Below, piece after piece: positions 12,002 through 22,689 of a stretch of DNA of 64,000 nucleotides. The stretch spans positions 6,014,001 through 6,078,000 of the forward strand of contig JALGAS010000001.1 in NCBI GenBank assembly GCA_023078685.1. Direction: 5' to 3'. How positions within the stretch are numbered: the stretch's first letter is position 1; each line of letters begins with the position of its first letter. This DNA comes from Neopestalotiopsis rosae (taxonomy: Eukaryota; Ascomycota; Sordariomycetes; Amphisphaeriales; Sporocadaceae). The position numbers were made by a program, and so were the translations under genes. Under the pieces are notes generated by a model that was not told the origin of the DNA, searched no databases, and was given only the letters and a program-made list of their open reading frames with translations.

Positions 12002-13442
12002 TTGTTTATAATTATTTTAATTAGCCCTTTCTCTTTTTTATATAGCTCGTAATAAAGTTTTTAATGCGTATATAAATTGCCTAACGGCAGGCTTATAAAT
12101 ATTACCCTAATTATTTTACGTAGCTAAGGAGGCTATAAACGACTAGTTATAAAAAGGAAGTGGTTAAGCGACGGGTAGCTATTGTAATAATGAATTATTA
12201 ATAATATAAATATTTAATTAGTGATTAATAAACCGAAAGGACTGGTAAAATCGGAAAGCTATATGTGACTAGTATTAATAATGGCTAAGGGGCGACTAAT
12301 AACCCTAGTAGGGCTAAGGGGCGACTAGTAGCCGAAGAGAGAGAAGGTGGTAGCGCGATAAACTTTAGTTAGCGATTAATAAATTAAGATAAACTCGAAG
12401 CGATTAATAGCTGGAAAGAGCTTTTAAATAATTAATAGCTAATTAGCCTGGTATTTTTGGAATAAGGAAGGGAATTAATAATTTGTGGGTGTAAAAGGCT
12501 ATTAATCCCCGCGGAGTTTATTTAGGCTATTAGTCGCCTCCCTTTTTTTTAAAAATATTAAGTTATTTAATTATTAGTTAATTATAAGCTTTTTTAGCTA
12601 TTAATCGCTTTAGGTTTATTAATCGCTAATTAAAGGTTTATGCTATTAATAATTTATAATTTTTTTTTAATATTGGTTATTATAGCTATCCGTCGCTTAA
12701 TAATTATTTTTTTTATTAATCGTTTTTAGCTATATAAAATAATCGGGATGGTTTTTACCGAATAATTCTAATTTATATAGAAATATTATTCGGATTAGCT
12801 AATATAAATTTATATACGATATTTTTTTAATTTATTGCTTATTAATAATTTCGCCGGCTCAGGGCCCTATTTAATTGCCTCGATATATCGTAGCAGCGCT
12901 ATAATATTAATAGGCTTATTTAATTCGCGCGCGATCGTTGCGCCGCAATCGCTTATTTTAGCGCTTTATAATAAGGCGGATGCATTAAATACGGATAGCA
13001 GCCTAATTAAACGATAATTATAAAGGCAGAATGCAATATAGCCTAAATTTCATTTACCGCAATATAGATATATATATGCATTTACGCCAATTTTTTAAGG
13101 TGTAATATTTAAATTAAGGTTCGGGAGGACGAGATTTAATAAATGGCGTTTACCGTTTAATTAATTTACGGGGATAACTCGGCTCGAAAGGCAAATCGGT
13201 ATTACCTTTAGCTTTATTATCCGAAATAGCCGTAGGGCGTGCTGCTTATTATTATTTTTTTTAGCTGGAAATGCGCCTATAAGCAAAGCCTTAAAAGCGG
13301 TATAAGGAATGATTTTTTAAATCGCCGAAAAATTATATATTAAGAATTAATAAAGGTAATTTAAATTATTTCGTCCTTATTTAATATATTATAATAAATA
13401 ATTAAAATATATGCGCCGATAGCCATTTATAGCGCTGCGGTG
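12002..13442. repeat. Foldback-like interspersed repeat (copy 1)
   Basis: Contains imperfect inverted arms at about 12101-12190 and 12671-12750 that share the core TTAAGCGACGGRTAGCTAT. The space between them is filled with many copies, on both strands, of a motif close to GCGAYTARTAG. The part from about 12519 to 13442 recurs in the same orientation at about 45850-46872 and both copies stop being alike after GCGCTGCGGTG. A 60-codon open frame (12835-13017) is conserved in the second copy but I recognise no domain in it. Probably a non-autonomous DNA transposon, RIPed. Confidence 0.55.
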
Positions 13443-13833
13443 TGTGGATTTCCGCGGGATAAATTATATAAATTGGGAAATTAATTGAGGCTTGTCCGAG
13501 GAATATTACTAATGACTTTTTAAGTTCTGAGCTCTTAAGGGACGCCTTAAAAGCTCGGGGGTGTGTGAAGATTAGGCGATGGATGCTAGGTGAACCTAGA
13601 ATGCCGTTTTATGTGCTCTATGGATATTAGAATATAGGGACTTATACCGAGTGTTTTATGGTACGATAACCAATAGAACTTAATATAAATAAGTCCTTAT
13701 ACTCTTATTTCTTTTATGAATTTAGAAAGAATAAGACAAATTATAATAATTATTTAACTATTATAAGCTCTTATTTCTTAAAGATCGTGAACCCCTAAAT
13801 AGTTATTCTATGCTCCTCTGACTGTATTATAAT
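13443..13833. other. Spacer, no gene seen
   Basis: Composition shifts back toward normal with CpA and TpG present. No coding region, repeat partner or RNA gene was recognised. Confidence 0.5.
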
Positions 13834-14036
13834 AACTATTTCTATAACCGTAGGAAATCCGTCCCTATTATATCCATTTATTCCCTCACTAATGTTTGCT
13901 TGGATTATATTAATAAGTATGATCCCCTTTGTTCCTGGATCTTATGGATCTCAATGATCCTTGTGATCCATGCCACTGGATCATTGCCAAGGCCATGATT
14001 CTATCAACATTTATTGGCAGCTAGCAGGGATAGCAG
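13834..14036 (-). repeat. Truncated Gypsy LTR fragment
   Basis: About 200 bp matching the middle of the 512-bp LTR in minus orientation (the TATA-box and GATC-rich U3 part), with scattered C-to-T and G-to-A changes. Both LTR ends are missing. It marks the left edge of the gene island, about 160 bp past the 3' end of the FAD oxidoreductase gene. Confidence 0.85.
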
Positions 14037-14193
14037 ACTACATTGTCGTATCTGTAAAACGAATAAATCCTACACAAAGACATGGTTTAAACCTGTTTCC
14101 TGGCCATATAAAAGATCCCCCACCATAGAAAAATCACAAAACTTATTTTTTGTCAAATAAAACAAATAAAAGATGAAGGATGAGAAAAATCAT

Positions 14194-16020
14194 CTAGTCC
14201 TTACGGCACAGCTTTCCAGTAGTGAGGTTGTAGTCCCAGAGGTCGCTACCAACACCAGCGGCAACGTGGAAACTGTACATGGGATCGAACTTATTCTTCA
14301 GTTCCACCAGGCGGTCGTAGTTCTCGCCATAAAAGTCTTGCTTCCAGGATGAAGCATACGGGTTCGCCTCGTTGATGTAAGCACCTGCTGTAGGAGCCCA
14401 GGCTCGGAATGTGGTCTCTTTAAACTCTTCGATCCAAGCGGATGCAGCGGTCAGCGCATCCTGCGGAGGGATCGTTGCGTCAATGCTGGCCCCGGTAACA
14501 AGAGTGTGCAGATAACCGGTTCTCCATGCAGGATTCAGGGCACCGCGCATGTTTGAGGGCACCTGGGCCGGACCCATGCCGCCCTGGAGACCAATGATCA
14601 ATTCCGAGGCACCGCCTTCAGCGTCGGCCTCCATGATCTTCCTCAAGTAGTACTCTAGTTTGCAGCTAGACAGGTCGGACACATCGGCGCGGCCCAACAC
14701 GCGGCTCGAAATGGTACTGGCGGCGCCGGCACTAGAAGCGATACTTCTTAGGTAGCTGGAAAAGTCCGTATAGCTCGCATATTCAGTGGGGTCGGAAAGT
14801 GTGATGTTGAGGTTGCTGTTAATATCTGCGGCCTTGATGGCGCTCACCACGGGCTCTAACAGTGAAGTGATGTTATCGGATGTCATATTGTACCCAAAAT
14901 ACGTCATGGTGAAGTAGGTACCAATCATAGGTCCGCCGGTAACGTAAGCACTGCCGGTCAATCCCTCGTCCATTGAGTCGGGCAGGCTCTTGACAAATGC
15001 GGTAAGACCTGCCCAGCTTGCATTATAAGAGGTGCTATTGGCAGTCATGGCCATGCTCAGAGATGCCGTTACCACGGATTGAGGAGTCGGGTACGTCTTG
15101 AGGACGTACTCGGTGACGACCCCGTAGAGTCCAGGTCCACCGCCACGAACAGCCCATAGCAGATCCTGGTTTTGTACGTCGTTGGCGACGAGGATGTCAC
15201 CAGATGCGGTGACAACGGTGGCTTGGTAGACGTTGTCGGCTGACAAGCCGTAATGGCTGGAGAATGGTCCATGGCCTCCGCCGCCGATGAAGCCACCGAG
15301 ACCTACTGTAGGGTCTTGACCGCTGACGCAAACCCGTCCAACAGATGCTGCGGCGCTCATAATCTGGCCCCAGTTATTGCCGCTACCGACTATGAGCACG
15401 CTGGCGGACCCGCCAGCTGGAAGAGGCCACTGACTCTGATACTCGATGCTTTGGAAGTGGTGTGTCCAGATGGACAGGGCGTAAGCTCCCGCAGATCTAT
15501 CAACATGTGTCAGTAAACAGAGAAAGAAGGATACGTGGCTAGCTCATACGGACCTGCCATTCAAGTCGTGGCCAGTGCCTTTGATTACAACACGAATATC
15601 GCGAGCAGAGGCCCATGCTACTGCTATGGAGATCTGTTGGGCCGTAGTCGCGTTCACAACAAACAGAGGAAATCCGCTGACACGACATCCCAAGAGGGTC
15701 GCGTTGTAGCCACTTGCGCCGGGGGGCAGACAAGAGTTATTGGCCCAGATCGGATAGTCGATTGATTCGGGCAGCGAAGCATGGAAGCTCGACTGTGTCC
15801 AGTTGAACTCGACCACGTCGCAAGACAATGTAGATTCGAAAGGGTTTTCTTCATAACAAGAGGATGCGGCTGGCCGTGTGGCGATCAACGCTCCGCCGAT
15901 TGTGTTGTTGAGAGCTTGCCAGTCACTGATACTGGGCCAGGCCGTGTCCGATGGTGCGAGCTTACAAGTGCTCTGCGCTGCTACACCAAGCGCAAAGTGG
16001 ACTAAAGGAGTGGCACGCAT
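14194..16020 (-). CDS. Secreted FAD-linked oxidoreductase, BBE-type (isoamyl alcohol oxidase-like)
   Basis: Two exons, 16020-15554 and 15496-14194, give 589 aa. The 57-bp intron (15497-15553) has GT-AG ends and a CTGAC branch point. The ATG at 16020 opens a short hydrophobic signal peptide (MRATPLVHFALGVAAQS). The PCMH-type FAD domain includes GTGHDLNGR, whose His is the usual covalent flavin attachment residue, and a GGFIGGGGHG loop. The C-terminal berberine-bridge domain holds YINEANPYASSW and ends near FDPMYSFHVAAGVGSDLW. Many N-glycosylation sites fit secretion. Family members oxidise alcohols, sugars or alkaloids with O2; the substrate here is not predictable. Where bicovalent relatives have a flavin-binding Cys before PTVG, this protein has Asp (GQDPTVG), so flavin attachment is probably through His only. 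A TATA-like TATTTTATA lies near 16106. Confidence 0.9.
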
Positions 16021-16443
16021 ATTGAACGGGGTAGGACAGATGTCGGAGAGCAAATGATAGATGTTTATGAGGTTGGCAGTTCAGTGTTTGTGACATTGTA
16101 CATGCTATTTTATATGAATATACACTCACAGGTGTTGGACTGCGGCCCGCTAGGGGTCGCGTGTTCCATTGCTATACGCGACAAATAGCAACCTGCCAGC
16201 GCTAGCTCAACGAGGAAGTCCTAGGGCACCATGTCAGAAGTGGCATCCGAATATAGAATATAATATCGAGAGATTTCCAACAGATTGGCATCGATCTTTT
16301 CCGAAGTCTGGCGGTGATACACGCAAGTTCGTATCGCTGCTCCGCCAGTTGCCGGCTCCCGGGGGTGGACGGGGCGAGGCAAGAGCTGGATTAGCACTAC
16401 AGATTGCGTTGATGCTGATCTATGCATGAACAGTCCGAAAAAG

Positions 16444-16531
16444 GATACTCTACCGGGGACCTTGCAAGGGCTCCACGCAATACGAGTATTCAAATCCCAC
16501 ATGGCAATCAGGCTATAATGGCTTCGAGCTT
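16444..16531 (+). repeat. Direct repeat, unit 1
   Basis: About 88 bp from ATACTCTACCGG to GGCTTCGAGCTT, repeated with a few differences at 16803-16893. Not seen elsewhere in the window. Confidence 0.85.
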
Positions 16532-16802
16532 CCGGACGTGGGCGTACATACGTCGTACCTAGTCTAACGCCAGGATGGAAGTCGAGGGTAGCAATCTCGA
16601 GAGGTCCATTCTATACGGGCAAGACATCTCCGTACGCGGATGAAGCGGGCCGAACTGCTAAATCATATGCCAAGTCAATTGGAAACCCTTGATGGGTAAT
16701 TTTCTTGGCGTGGCTGGCGTCTTGGACTGGATTTAGATTGTGGATGCAGGTGGGTTAGGTGTTCTATCGTCCGTGAACAAGCTATCAATGATGACGTCTT
16801 AT

Positions 16803-16893
16803 ATACTCTACCGGAGACCTTGCAAGGGCGCCACGTAGTTAATACGAGTATTCAAATCCCACATGGCAATCACGCTATAATGGCTTCGAGCTT
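16803..16893 (+). repeat. Direct repeat, unit 2
   Basis: About 91 bp, same orientation as 16444-16531 and about 360 bp downstream. Differences are a few substitutions and a 3-bp length change. Confidence 0.85.
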
Positions 16894-16971
16894 GCTTCTC
16901 ACTACCGTACCGGTGGGGAATAGTTCGCACCTGCAATGCATGGTTCGAGTTTCCGATGTGGCAACAAAAAT

Positions 16972-17019
16972 AGAGGAAGAAGAAGAAGGAGGAGGAGGAA
17001 AAGAAGAAGAAGGAAGGAC
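16972..17019 (+). repeat. GAA/GGA purine microsatellite
   Basis: About 48 bp of almost pure purine built from GAA, GGA and GAG triplets. It produces short Lys/Glu- or Phe/Ser-rich frames that are not genes. Confidence 0.85.
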
Positions 17020-18066
17020 ACAATAGCTTGTGAACAATCGCATAAGAACCAGACCTTAATATCAGACCTAGGTAAAACGTTACTGGTACATACCTAGGTA
17101 GCGTATAGCCTCTAGTTGTGGAAAATCACTAAGTAGCACCATAAGACCAACTTTAAGTCCCCAGTAATAGAAGTCAGTATTCGCATAATCCTATAGAGCG
17201 TTTCGCATATAGGACGAAATTTAAGAATAGATGCTTTACGATTATTCATTGAATAGTAAATAATGGAGTGCTCGTGAAGACCGATAGGAAAACACACCAG
17301 TTAACGCTCGGGAGCTGGTGTCCCCTTTTACGCGTATTTGGTGGGGCTACCAGAATCATATTCTTCGCGTATTTAAAAGAGCATGCGGTCCAAGCTTGCG
17401 GCAATGAAAGCTATCGCCCCGTTCGGATTTAATTTAAACTGAAAAAGCCGATCTGAAAGAATACAACTACAAGTCATTGACTTAGATAATAGAAAATTAG
17501 TAAATTCACAGAGCAAGTATTTTTTTTGCATAGTGAATAGCGCTGGGGAAGTATATTTTGAGGGTCACCGTAGCTTAAAAAATGACGACTGGTGTTACCT
17601 GATGGTTTTTACAGGAGACTCGAAGACTCTACCTATGCTCTAAGCAGAGTCTGTACAACTTGTGAGCGGTGGGAATGGGACATTAGCCGGTACCTATCCA
17701 ATTCATCTTGATGCAGCATGGTTGTTTTCCATTGTAGAGATATGCTTAGTGGCACACCAGTTGAGGTATCTCCAGATTAGTCTACACTCGTGAGGCCACG
17801 CGGCAACTCGTTTTTCATGCCAATCTTAGCGGAGCTTCGCAATATCCCGACCTCCTGGAAACTTATCCCGAAACCGGCGTCTCTGTTCAATATGGCGCAG
17901 GCTGATCAATATGAAGTATTAATCGTGTTTTTGTAAATCTTTATCCACCCAAAAAACAGCATCGGTTGTATGTAGGACATATATAAACCTGAAGACGACT
18001 GGTCGAGTGATGCATCCTTTACATGTGTACCTTCACAATCGAGTTTGACTTAAAAAACCCTACAAG

Positions 18067-19734
18067 ATGACCAACCGTCCAACACGTACTGCCTTACAAC
18101 TAGTAATTGGCACGGTTTGTGCTCTTACTTGCACCGCTCCCCCCCCCGCCGCCGCCGCCAACAGAAGCACAGTTTCATGCTCTGCCGAAAGCTTTTCATT
18201 CCCACACAAACAGTTGCTCGGAGCATCTATTCTCGATATCACTGCGGCCCCCGTTTTCAACCATACCTCTTATTCCGTCGCTCCAGGAACCATACAGGCC
18301 GCCTCCTACACTATCAGCTTCTGTAATGTGACGACCACTTACACGCACCCAGGGTGGAACGACACCATTCATGTTACGGCGTGGTTGCCCGCCGAGGAGT
18401 CATGGAATAGCAAGATGCAGGCACTTGGTGGCGGAGGCTACAGTGCTGGCTTTGGCGAGCTGTACAGAGGATTGCCGGTCTCCAGCGGCTACGTCACGGT
18501 CGATACAGACGCTGGGCATATGGATGGTTCCGATGCTTCGCTGAGCCCAAAAACGTGGGCCCTAGTCAGCCCTGGCAATGTCAACATGCCCCTGCTCGAG
18601 GATTGGGGCTCTCGATCCCTGCATGAGATGGCGGTCATCGGAAAGGCACTTGCTGAATCCTACTATGGCGTGCCACCGTCGTACTCGTACTTCAGCGGCT
18701 GTTCGAACGGGGGCCGACAGGGTCTTATGATTGCACAGAAGTACGCCGACGATTTTGACGGGATTCTGGCCGTGGCTCCAGGTATCAACATACAGAATTT
18801 TATTCCCGCCGGCTTTTGGACTGCGCACGTCATGGACAACCTCGGCTACTATCCACCTCCCTGCGAGATCGAAGCTTTCACCCAAGCGGCCATCGATGCA
18901 TGCGATGGAACGGATGGAGTTGTGGACGGTATCATCTCGATGCCCGAGAAGTGCAATTTTGATCCGCGCACAGTCATTGGTCAGAATGTCAACTGCAGCG
19001 GAACACCATTGCAACTGACTGAGGCCGGTGCCATGATTGTTGAGGCAGCATGGACAGGACCGCGCAGCAATGATAGCAGAATCGGCTGGTTCGGCGTGAA
19101 CAAGGATGCAGCATTGACAAGTTACGCCGTCCCGACAGTTTGCAACGACAATCTGACTTGTACGGTGGATGATCAGGGTCTATTTGGCTCCTGGTTGACT
19201 TACTTCTCAGCGAAGAATGCCGATTATGACCTCGCAAACATGACGGACGCCCAGTTTTTCTCCTTCTTGAAACAATCACAAGACGACTACGCCTCAGTCC
19301 TGGCCGCTGCCAACCCGGACCTATCTGCTTTCCGCGCCGCTGGTGGAAAGATGATCAGCTGGCAGGGTATTGCAGACGAAGTCATACCACCAAACGGAAC
19401 GGTCGCGTATTACCAACAGGTCCTGGATAACTTCTCGGATGCACAATCCTTTATGCGGCTCTTCCAAGCTCCAGGGGTAGGCCATTGTTCTGCCACTGGC
19501 ACGGGTGCCATTCCTAATACCGCGTTTGACCAACTGGTTTCATGGGTTGAGGATGGCGTGGTTCCAGAAACGCTCACTGCTGTGGACACAAAGGGGAATA
19601 CTCGAGAGCTCTGTGCCTGGCCATTGCAGCAAGTTTACGTTGGCGGCAACGTGTCTGATCCTGCCTCGTACAATTGCACACCCGCAACCTATCTTTCATT
19701 GAAAGACGAATTTCCCTTCTTTACTGCAATTTGA
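18067..19734 (+). CDS. Tannase/feruloyl esterase family hydrolase, secreted
   Basis: Single exon, 555 aa, ATG at 18067 with A at -3. An N-terminal hydrophobic signal with an Ala/Pro stretch (residues about 1-31) precedes the mature protein. The family's CS-D-HC signature is complete: nucleophile Ser in GCSNGGRQG (about residue 218), Asp in GIADEVIPPNG, and His-Cys in GVGHCSATG. The Cys beside Ser and the Cys beside His are known in this family to form the disulfide that holds the triad. A calcium-binding-type loop, DACDGTDGVVDG, lies in the lid domain. Members cleave gallate or hydroxycinnamate esters from plant polyphenols and cell walls, outside the cell. Which ester is cut cannot be told. 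It is divergent to the FAD oxidoreductase, with about 2 kb between them. Confidence 0.94.
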   Translation: MTNRPTRTALQLVIGTVCALTCTAPPPAAAANRSTVSCSAESFSFPHKQLLGASILDITAAPVFNHTSYSVAPGTIQAASYTISFCNVTTTYTHPGWNDTIHVTAWLPAEESWNSKMQALGGGGYSAGFGELYRGLPVSSGYVTVDTDAGHMDGSDASLSPKTWALVSPGNVNMPLLEDWGSRSLHEMAVIGKALAESYYGVPPSYSYFSGCSNGGRQGLMIAQKYADDFDGILAVAPGINIQNFIPAGFWTAHVMDNLGYYPPPCEIEAFTQAAIDACDGTDGVVDGIISMPEKCNFDPRTVIGQNVNCSGTPLQLTEAGAMIVEAAWTGPRSNDSRIGWFGVNKDAALTSYAVPTVCNDNLTCTVDDQGLFGSWLTYFSAKNADYDLANMTDAQFFSFLKQSQDDYASVLAAANPDLSAFRAAGGKMISWQGIADEVIPPNGTVAYYQQVLDNFSDAQSFMRLFQAPGVGHCSATGTGAIPNTAFDQLVSWVEDGVVPETLTAVDTKGNTRELCAWPLQQVYVGGNVSDPASYNCTPATYLSLKDEFPFFTAI

Positions 19735-20690
19735 GTTGCTTTTCGACTTGGCCCGTGACGGGTTCTCTTTTACTTTCAATCAAGATACTTTCCTGTTCTT
19801 GTAGTTTAGCTCTCTTTTCTTCTGAGTCAAACAAGAACGCCTATGGCTTTTAGTTCTAGAGCTGGCTAGTTATGTGATCTGAGTGCCAGTCGTGGGGATC
19901 CCAACTTTGCCTGGATTGGTATATATTTTCCTGTACATTTGACGTTAGTGTATTTGCGGAGGGCGTGTATATATTTAAGGTAGGCCAGCAGAACTTAAGC
20001 TGTTAGACACTGGCGCAGATTAGGATGAGATCTTTTTCTTTTTGAGAGGTGTTTCAACCAGGATCGAGGTTGAAGCCGACGTCTAGCGGAACTGAGAGCT
20101 TGCTTATAATTGCAACGTGTAGTACTTAGAAAAACCAACATATAACAACGAAGTTAGTCAAGCTGCACCATCGTTGCTTCGTGAGCCCTTGGAGTAGGCG
20201 TTTCGGACCCGACAGGAGAGCAGAGAGTTGAATGAGTCACTGTTGTATTATCATTCCCACTGAGGGCAGAAAAGCCCATTCCGACTTCAAATTGTCGTAC
20301 CGTGCACACTACAGCCGGCGATTGGAGGTAAGCGTGCAACGGAATATTTCGATACTTGTCGAAGTAACGCCATGCAGGCTGCAGATGAAACAATGCGCGA
20401 TAGTTCCGATGTCCAGATTTCTTTTTTCCGGGCTAGCCGACCCCGTGAGAATGCATGTAGACGCTTTGGTGAACAGCTCTCAGAGTTAGGCTCGTGCGTA
20501 AGACGTTCTAGTGATTTTGCATACTGGATGTAACGACCGACCAACCAAAGGCTTTGGACGAAGACCTATAGAATTAAGATCATGCATCCTTAGCTTGTGA
20601 TAGGTCAAGGGTACAGGTGTTGAATTAATTACGAGTATAAATGCCGAACACGCGACTGGGATACATATTGCACGGACAACAACGTCGTCA
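19735..20690. other. Intergenic region
   Basis: Lies between the 3' ends of the tannase-family gene (plus) and a Zn2Cys6 regulator (minus), so mainly terminator sequence. The T-rich stretch after 19734 suits a fungal 3' UTR. Nothing else recognised. Confidence 0.5.
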
Positions 20691-21902
20691 TCAGTTGGCG
20701 AACTGCTGCTCCGGCCAGGCCATCCAATCACTCCAAGATGGGCCCAAGTAGGTAAATATGGCTTCCATTAAGAAGCGACCACTATGGCCAAAGATCCAGA
20801 AATCTCGCCCAAGATGCAGCAGGGTGGCCCAGTATGCCGCGATGGCTAATGCTTCCGGTTGTTTGTCATCCAGCATCCTGAAGAAATCCGTTGGAATGCG
20901 TACCGGCCAGCTGAGGACGATGTGCCTATTTATGGGGCCTGGCAAAGTACTGAACTGGTTAAAGACCAACTGCAACGAGTTTACTGCTTCACGACATGCT
21001 TCATACGACTGGAGGCCCAAGCGATCCTTGGCTGCTGCGAGAAGGGTCATGAGCCGGGCACAACCATCGTGGGGCGGAAAGGTGAGCTCATCGACGGCCT
21101 CGACGAGGCGAAATATGCCATCCATCGCCGAGTTCCTGATTGTGTGCCAGCCGATGGCGGTGGCGACGCTGATGCCGCGGTACAGTCTAATGAAATGCAT
21201 GAAGTTTGCCAGAACCTCCACAAAGTCCGCCCGAGCGCCAAGGGTGTCGTGCAGCATGTGCATGCCGATGAACGAGGAGAAGAAGAAGACGGCGATGCAG
21301 TTATGCTCCGTGATCTCGACGCTTGAAGAGTTGAAATACGCCAGGGCGCGACTCTGGAGTTGCATGGCCTGACATCGAAATTGTCCTCGTTCGCCAGCAG
21401 ATTCAGTAAGTAGACTCTTATGCAGTGCGGCAAAGGCAAGCAGCTCGTCAAGGAGGAAAGGTGTGCGGAGGGCAGAAGATATGATGAGCTGCATCAGATT
21501 ATCCGAATCGTGCTGGGTGGCAATAAAGTGACTGTACGGCGGCTTCATCATATCAGTCGTTGCGTGATGGAACAATGCGAAATGCTGGGTATTGTAAATC
21601 TGCTCAGACAAGTGTCCCGGGATGGGCAGACACTGTGTGGTGGCAGCGACGCTAGCGCCCGCTTGGGGCGGCAGGTTGGGTGCTGGTGCTGGTGCTGGTG
21701 TTGCCAACTCGCCGTCCGACGGGCTCGCAAAACTCAGACTGGCTGAGCTCGACGATGCATACGAACAGGTGTGGTTCAGCATGGAGCATTGTAGGCAGAT
21801 GGGCTGCTGTTCATCGCATTTGACATGGCGGTTCTTGCACTGGGTGCAGCCCAGCCGTGACTTGTAGTGGGCTCGCCTCTTCTTGGTCGGAGGAGAAGGC
21901 AT
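20691..21902 (-). CDS. Zn2Cys6 transcription factor, UPC2/DUF3468-like
   Basis: 403 aa from the ATG at 21902; the frame stays open upstream to a GTG at 22031, but no upstream ATG exists. A basic stretch (PTKKRRAHYKSR) leads into the binuclear zinc cluster C-x2-C-x6-C-x6-C-x2-C-x6-C (CTQCKNRHVKC then CLQCSMLNHTC). A Ser/Ala/Pro-rich linker follows. The C-terminal half has the pattern of sterol-uptake-control type regulators, ending with an aromatic-rich segment around ATLLHLGRDFWIFGHSGRF and WSDWMAWP. It should act in the nucleus; its targets are unknown. It lies tail-to-tail with the tannase-family gene. No intron was needed to obtain the full domain order. Confidence 0.88.
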   Translation of the reverse strand: MPSPPTKKRRAHYKSRLGCTQCKNRHVKCDEQQPICLQCSMLNHTCSYASSSSASLSFASPSDGELATPAPAPAPNLPPQAGASVAATTQCLPIPGHLSEQIYNTQHFALFHHATTDMMKPPYSHFIATQHDSDNLMQLIISSALRTPFLLDELLAFAALHKSLLTESAGERGQFRCQAMQLQSRALAYFNSSSVEITEHNCIAVFFFSSFIGMHMLHDTLGARADFVEVLANFMHFIRLYRGISVATAIGWHTIRNSAMDGIFRLVEAVDELTFPPHDGCARLMTLLAAAKDRLGLQSYEACREAVNSLQLVFNQFSTLPGPINRHIVLSWPVRIPTDFFRMLDDKQPEALAIAAYWATLLHLGRDFWIFGHSGRFLMEAIFTYLGPSWSDWMAWPEQQFAN

Positions 21903-22689
21903 CGCGCCTGAGGAGCAGAGAGACGAGGTCCAGGGCGTGGAGAAGAACTGCGCATGGATTTGTGGCCTAAAAGCTTGCTGCAGCAATTTGCCCCCCTCCC
22001 AATGTACGTCCAGGCTACCATACACTGTCACCTACCTGACAGTGCGTTAGTTCCTCCTCTCTTCTCCAGCCCCCCAGCGACCCGTAGTCCCGCAGTCGAT
22101 GCTAAGGGCAGGACCCTGGGCCTAGTGTAGATCGGTGTCAGTACACGCAGTCTGCTTGGTGCTGCCGACGGGCAGGGCTCGGGTTGCGCATATCTGGTGG
22201 AGCACGATAGAATGCGACTCGCTAGTTTCGTCAGGCCCTAACACACAGGTGAACCAATGGCATTACTGGCTGCCCCTGTTATGAACCGTTTACAAGCACA
22301 CTTTATAGACAAAGTGCCGACGCTCCACAATACACGCGTATCTGGTGGGGCAGATAACACGAACTATGCAGTAATGTGCTAGAGGGATGACAGATTCAGG
22401 CAATATAGTTGTAACGTTCGCCCCCAGCCTCAGCCCTGTTGCTGTTGTTTCCGATGCCAAGCATGTCAGGTACGGCACTCCATACTTCGTATTGTTGAAC
22501 AAGGAATAGCTTTCCTATTGGAGTTTAAACTGGTCTGATATTGGGTGTCAATTGTGGTGTTGTGTTGATCTATGTTGCGCGCCTCTAGATTTGACGAGGT
22601 GCACGCTTATTTGGGTGGTCCCGGCTAATCCCCGGGAGGCCCCATACATCTATCTAAACACCATGGTGTTGATCAGTGTGCTCAAGCAC
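21903..22689. other. Intergenic region, promoter side of the regulator
   Basis: Upstream of the Zn2Cys6 gene and of the GH3 remnant. No coding region recognised. Confidence 0.45.

Larger units (their letters stand above)
16021..18066. other. Intergenic region between divergent secreted-enzyme genes
   Basis: Shared upstream region of the FAD oxidoreductase (minus) and the tannase-family gene (plus). It holds a duplicated block of about 90 bp, a purine microsatellite, and a TATATAAA box at 17980-17987, about 80 bp before the tannase ATG. No convincing coding frame. Confidence 0.6.

Noticed and set aside
18562..19014. A 150-codon minus-strand frame inside the tannase-family gene
   Set aside because: Shadow of an intact, well-conserved gene.
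20758..21746. Plus-strand frames of 108-204 codons opposite the first Zn2Cys6 gene
   Set aside because: No domain, and the minus strand encodes a complete regulator with a correct zinc cluster.
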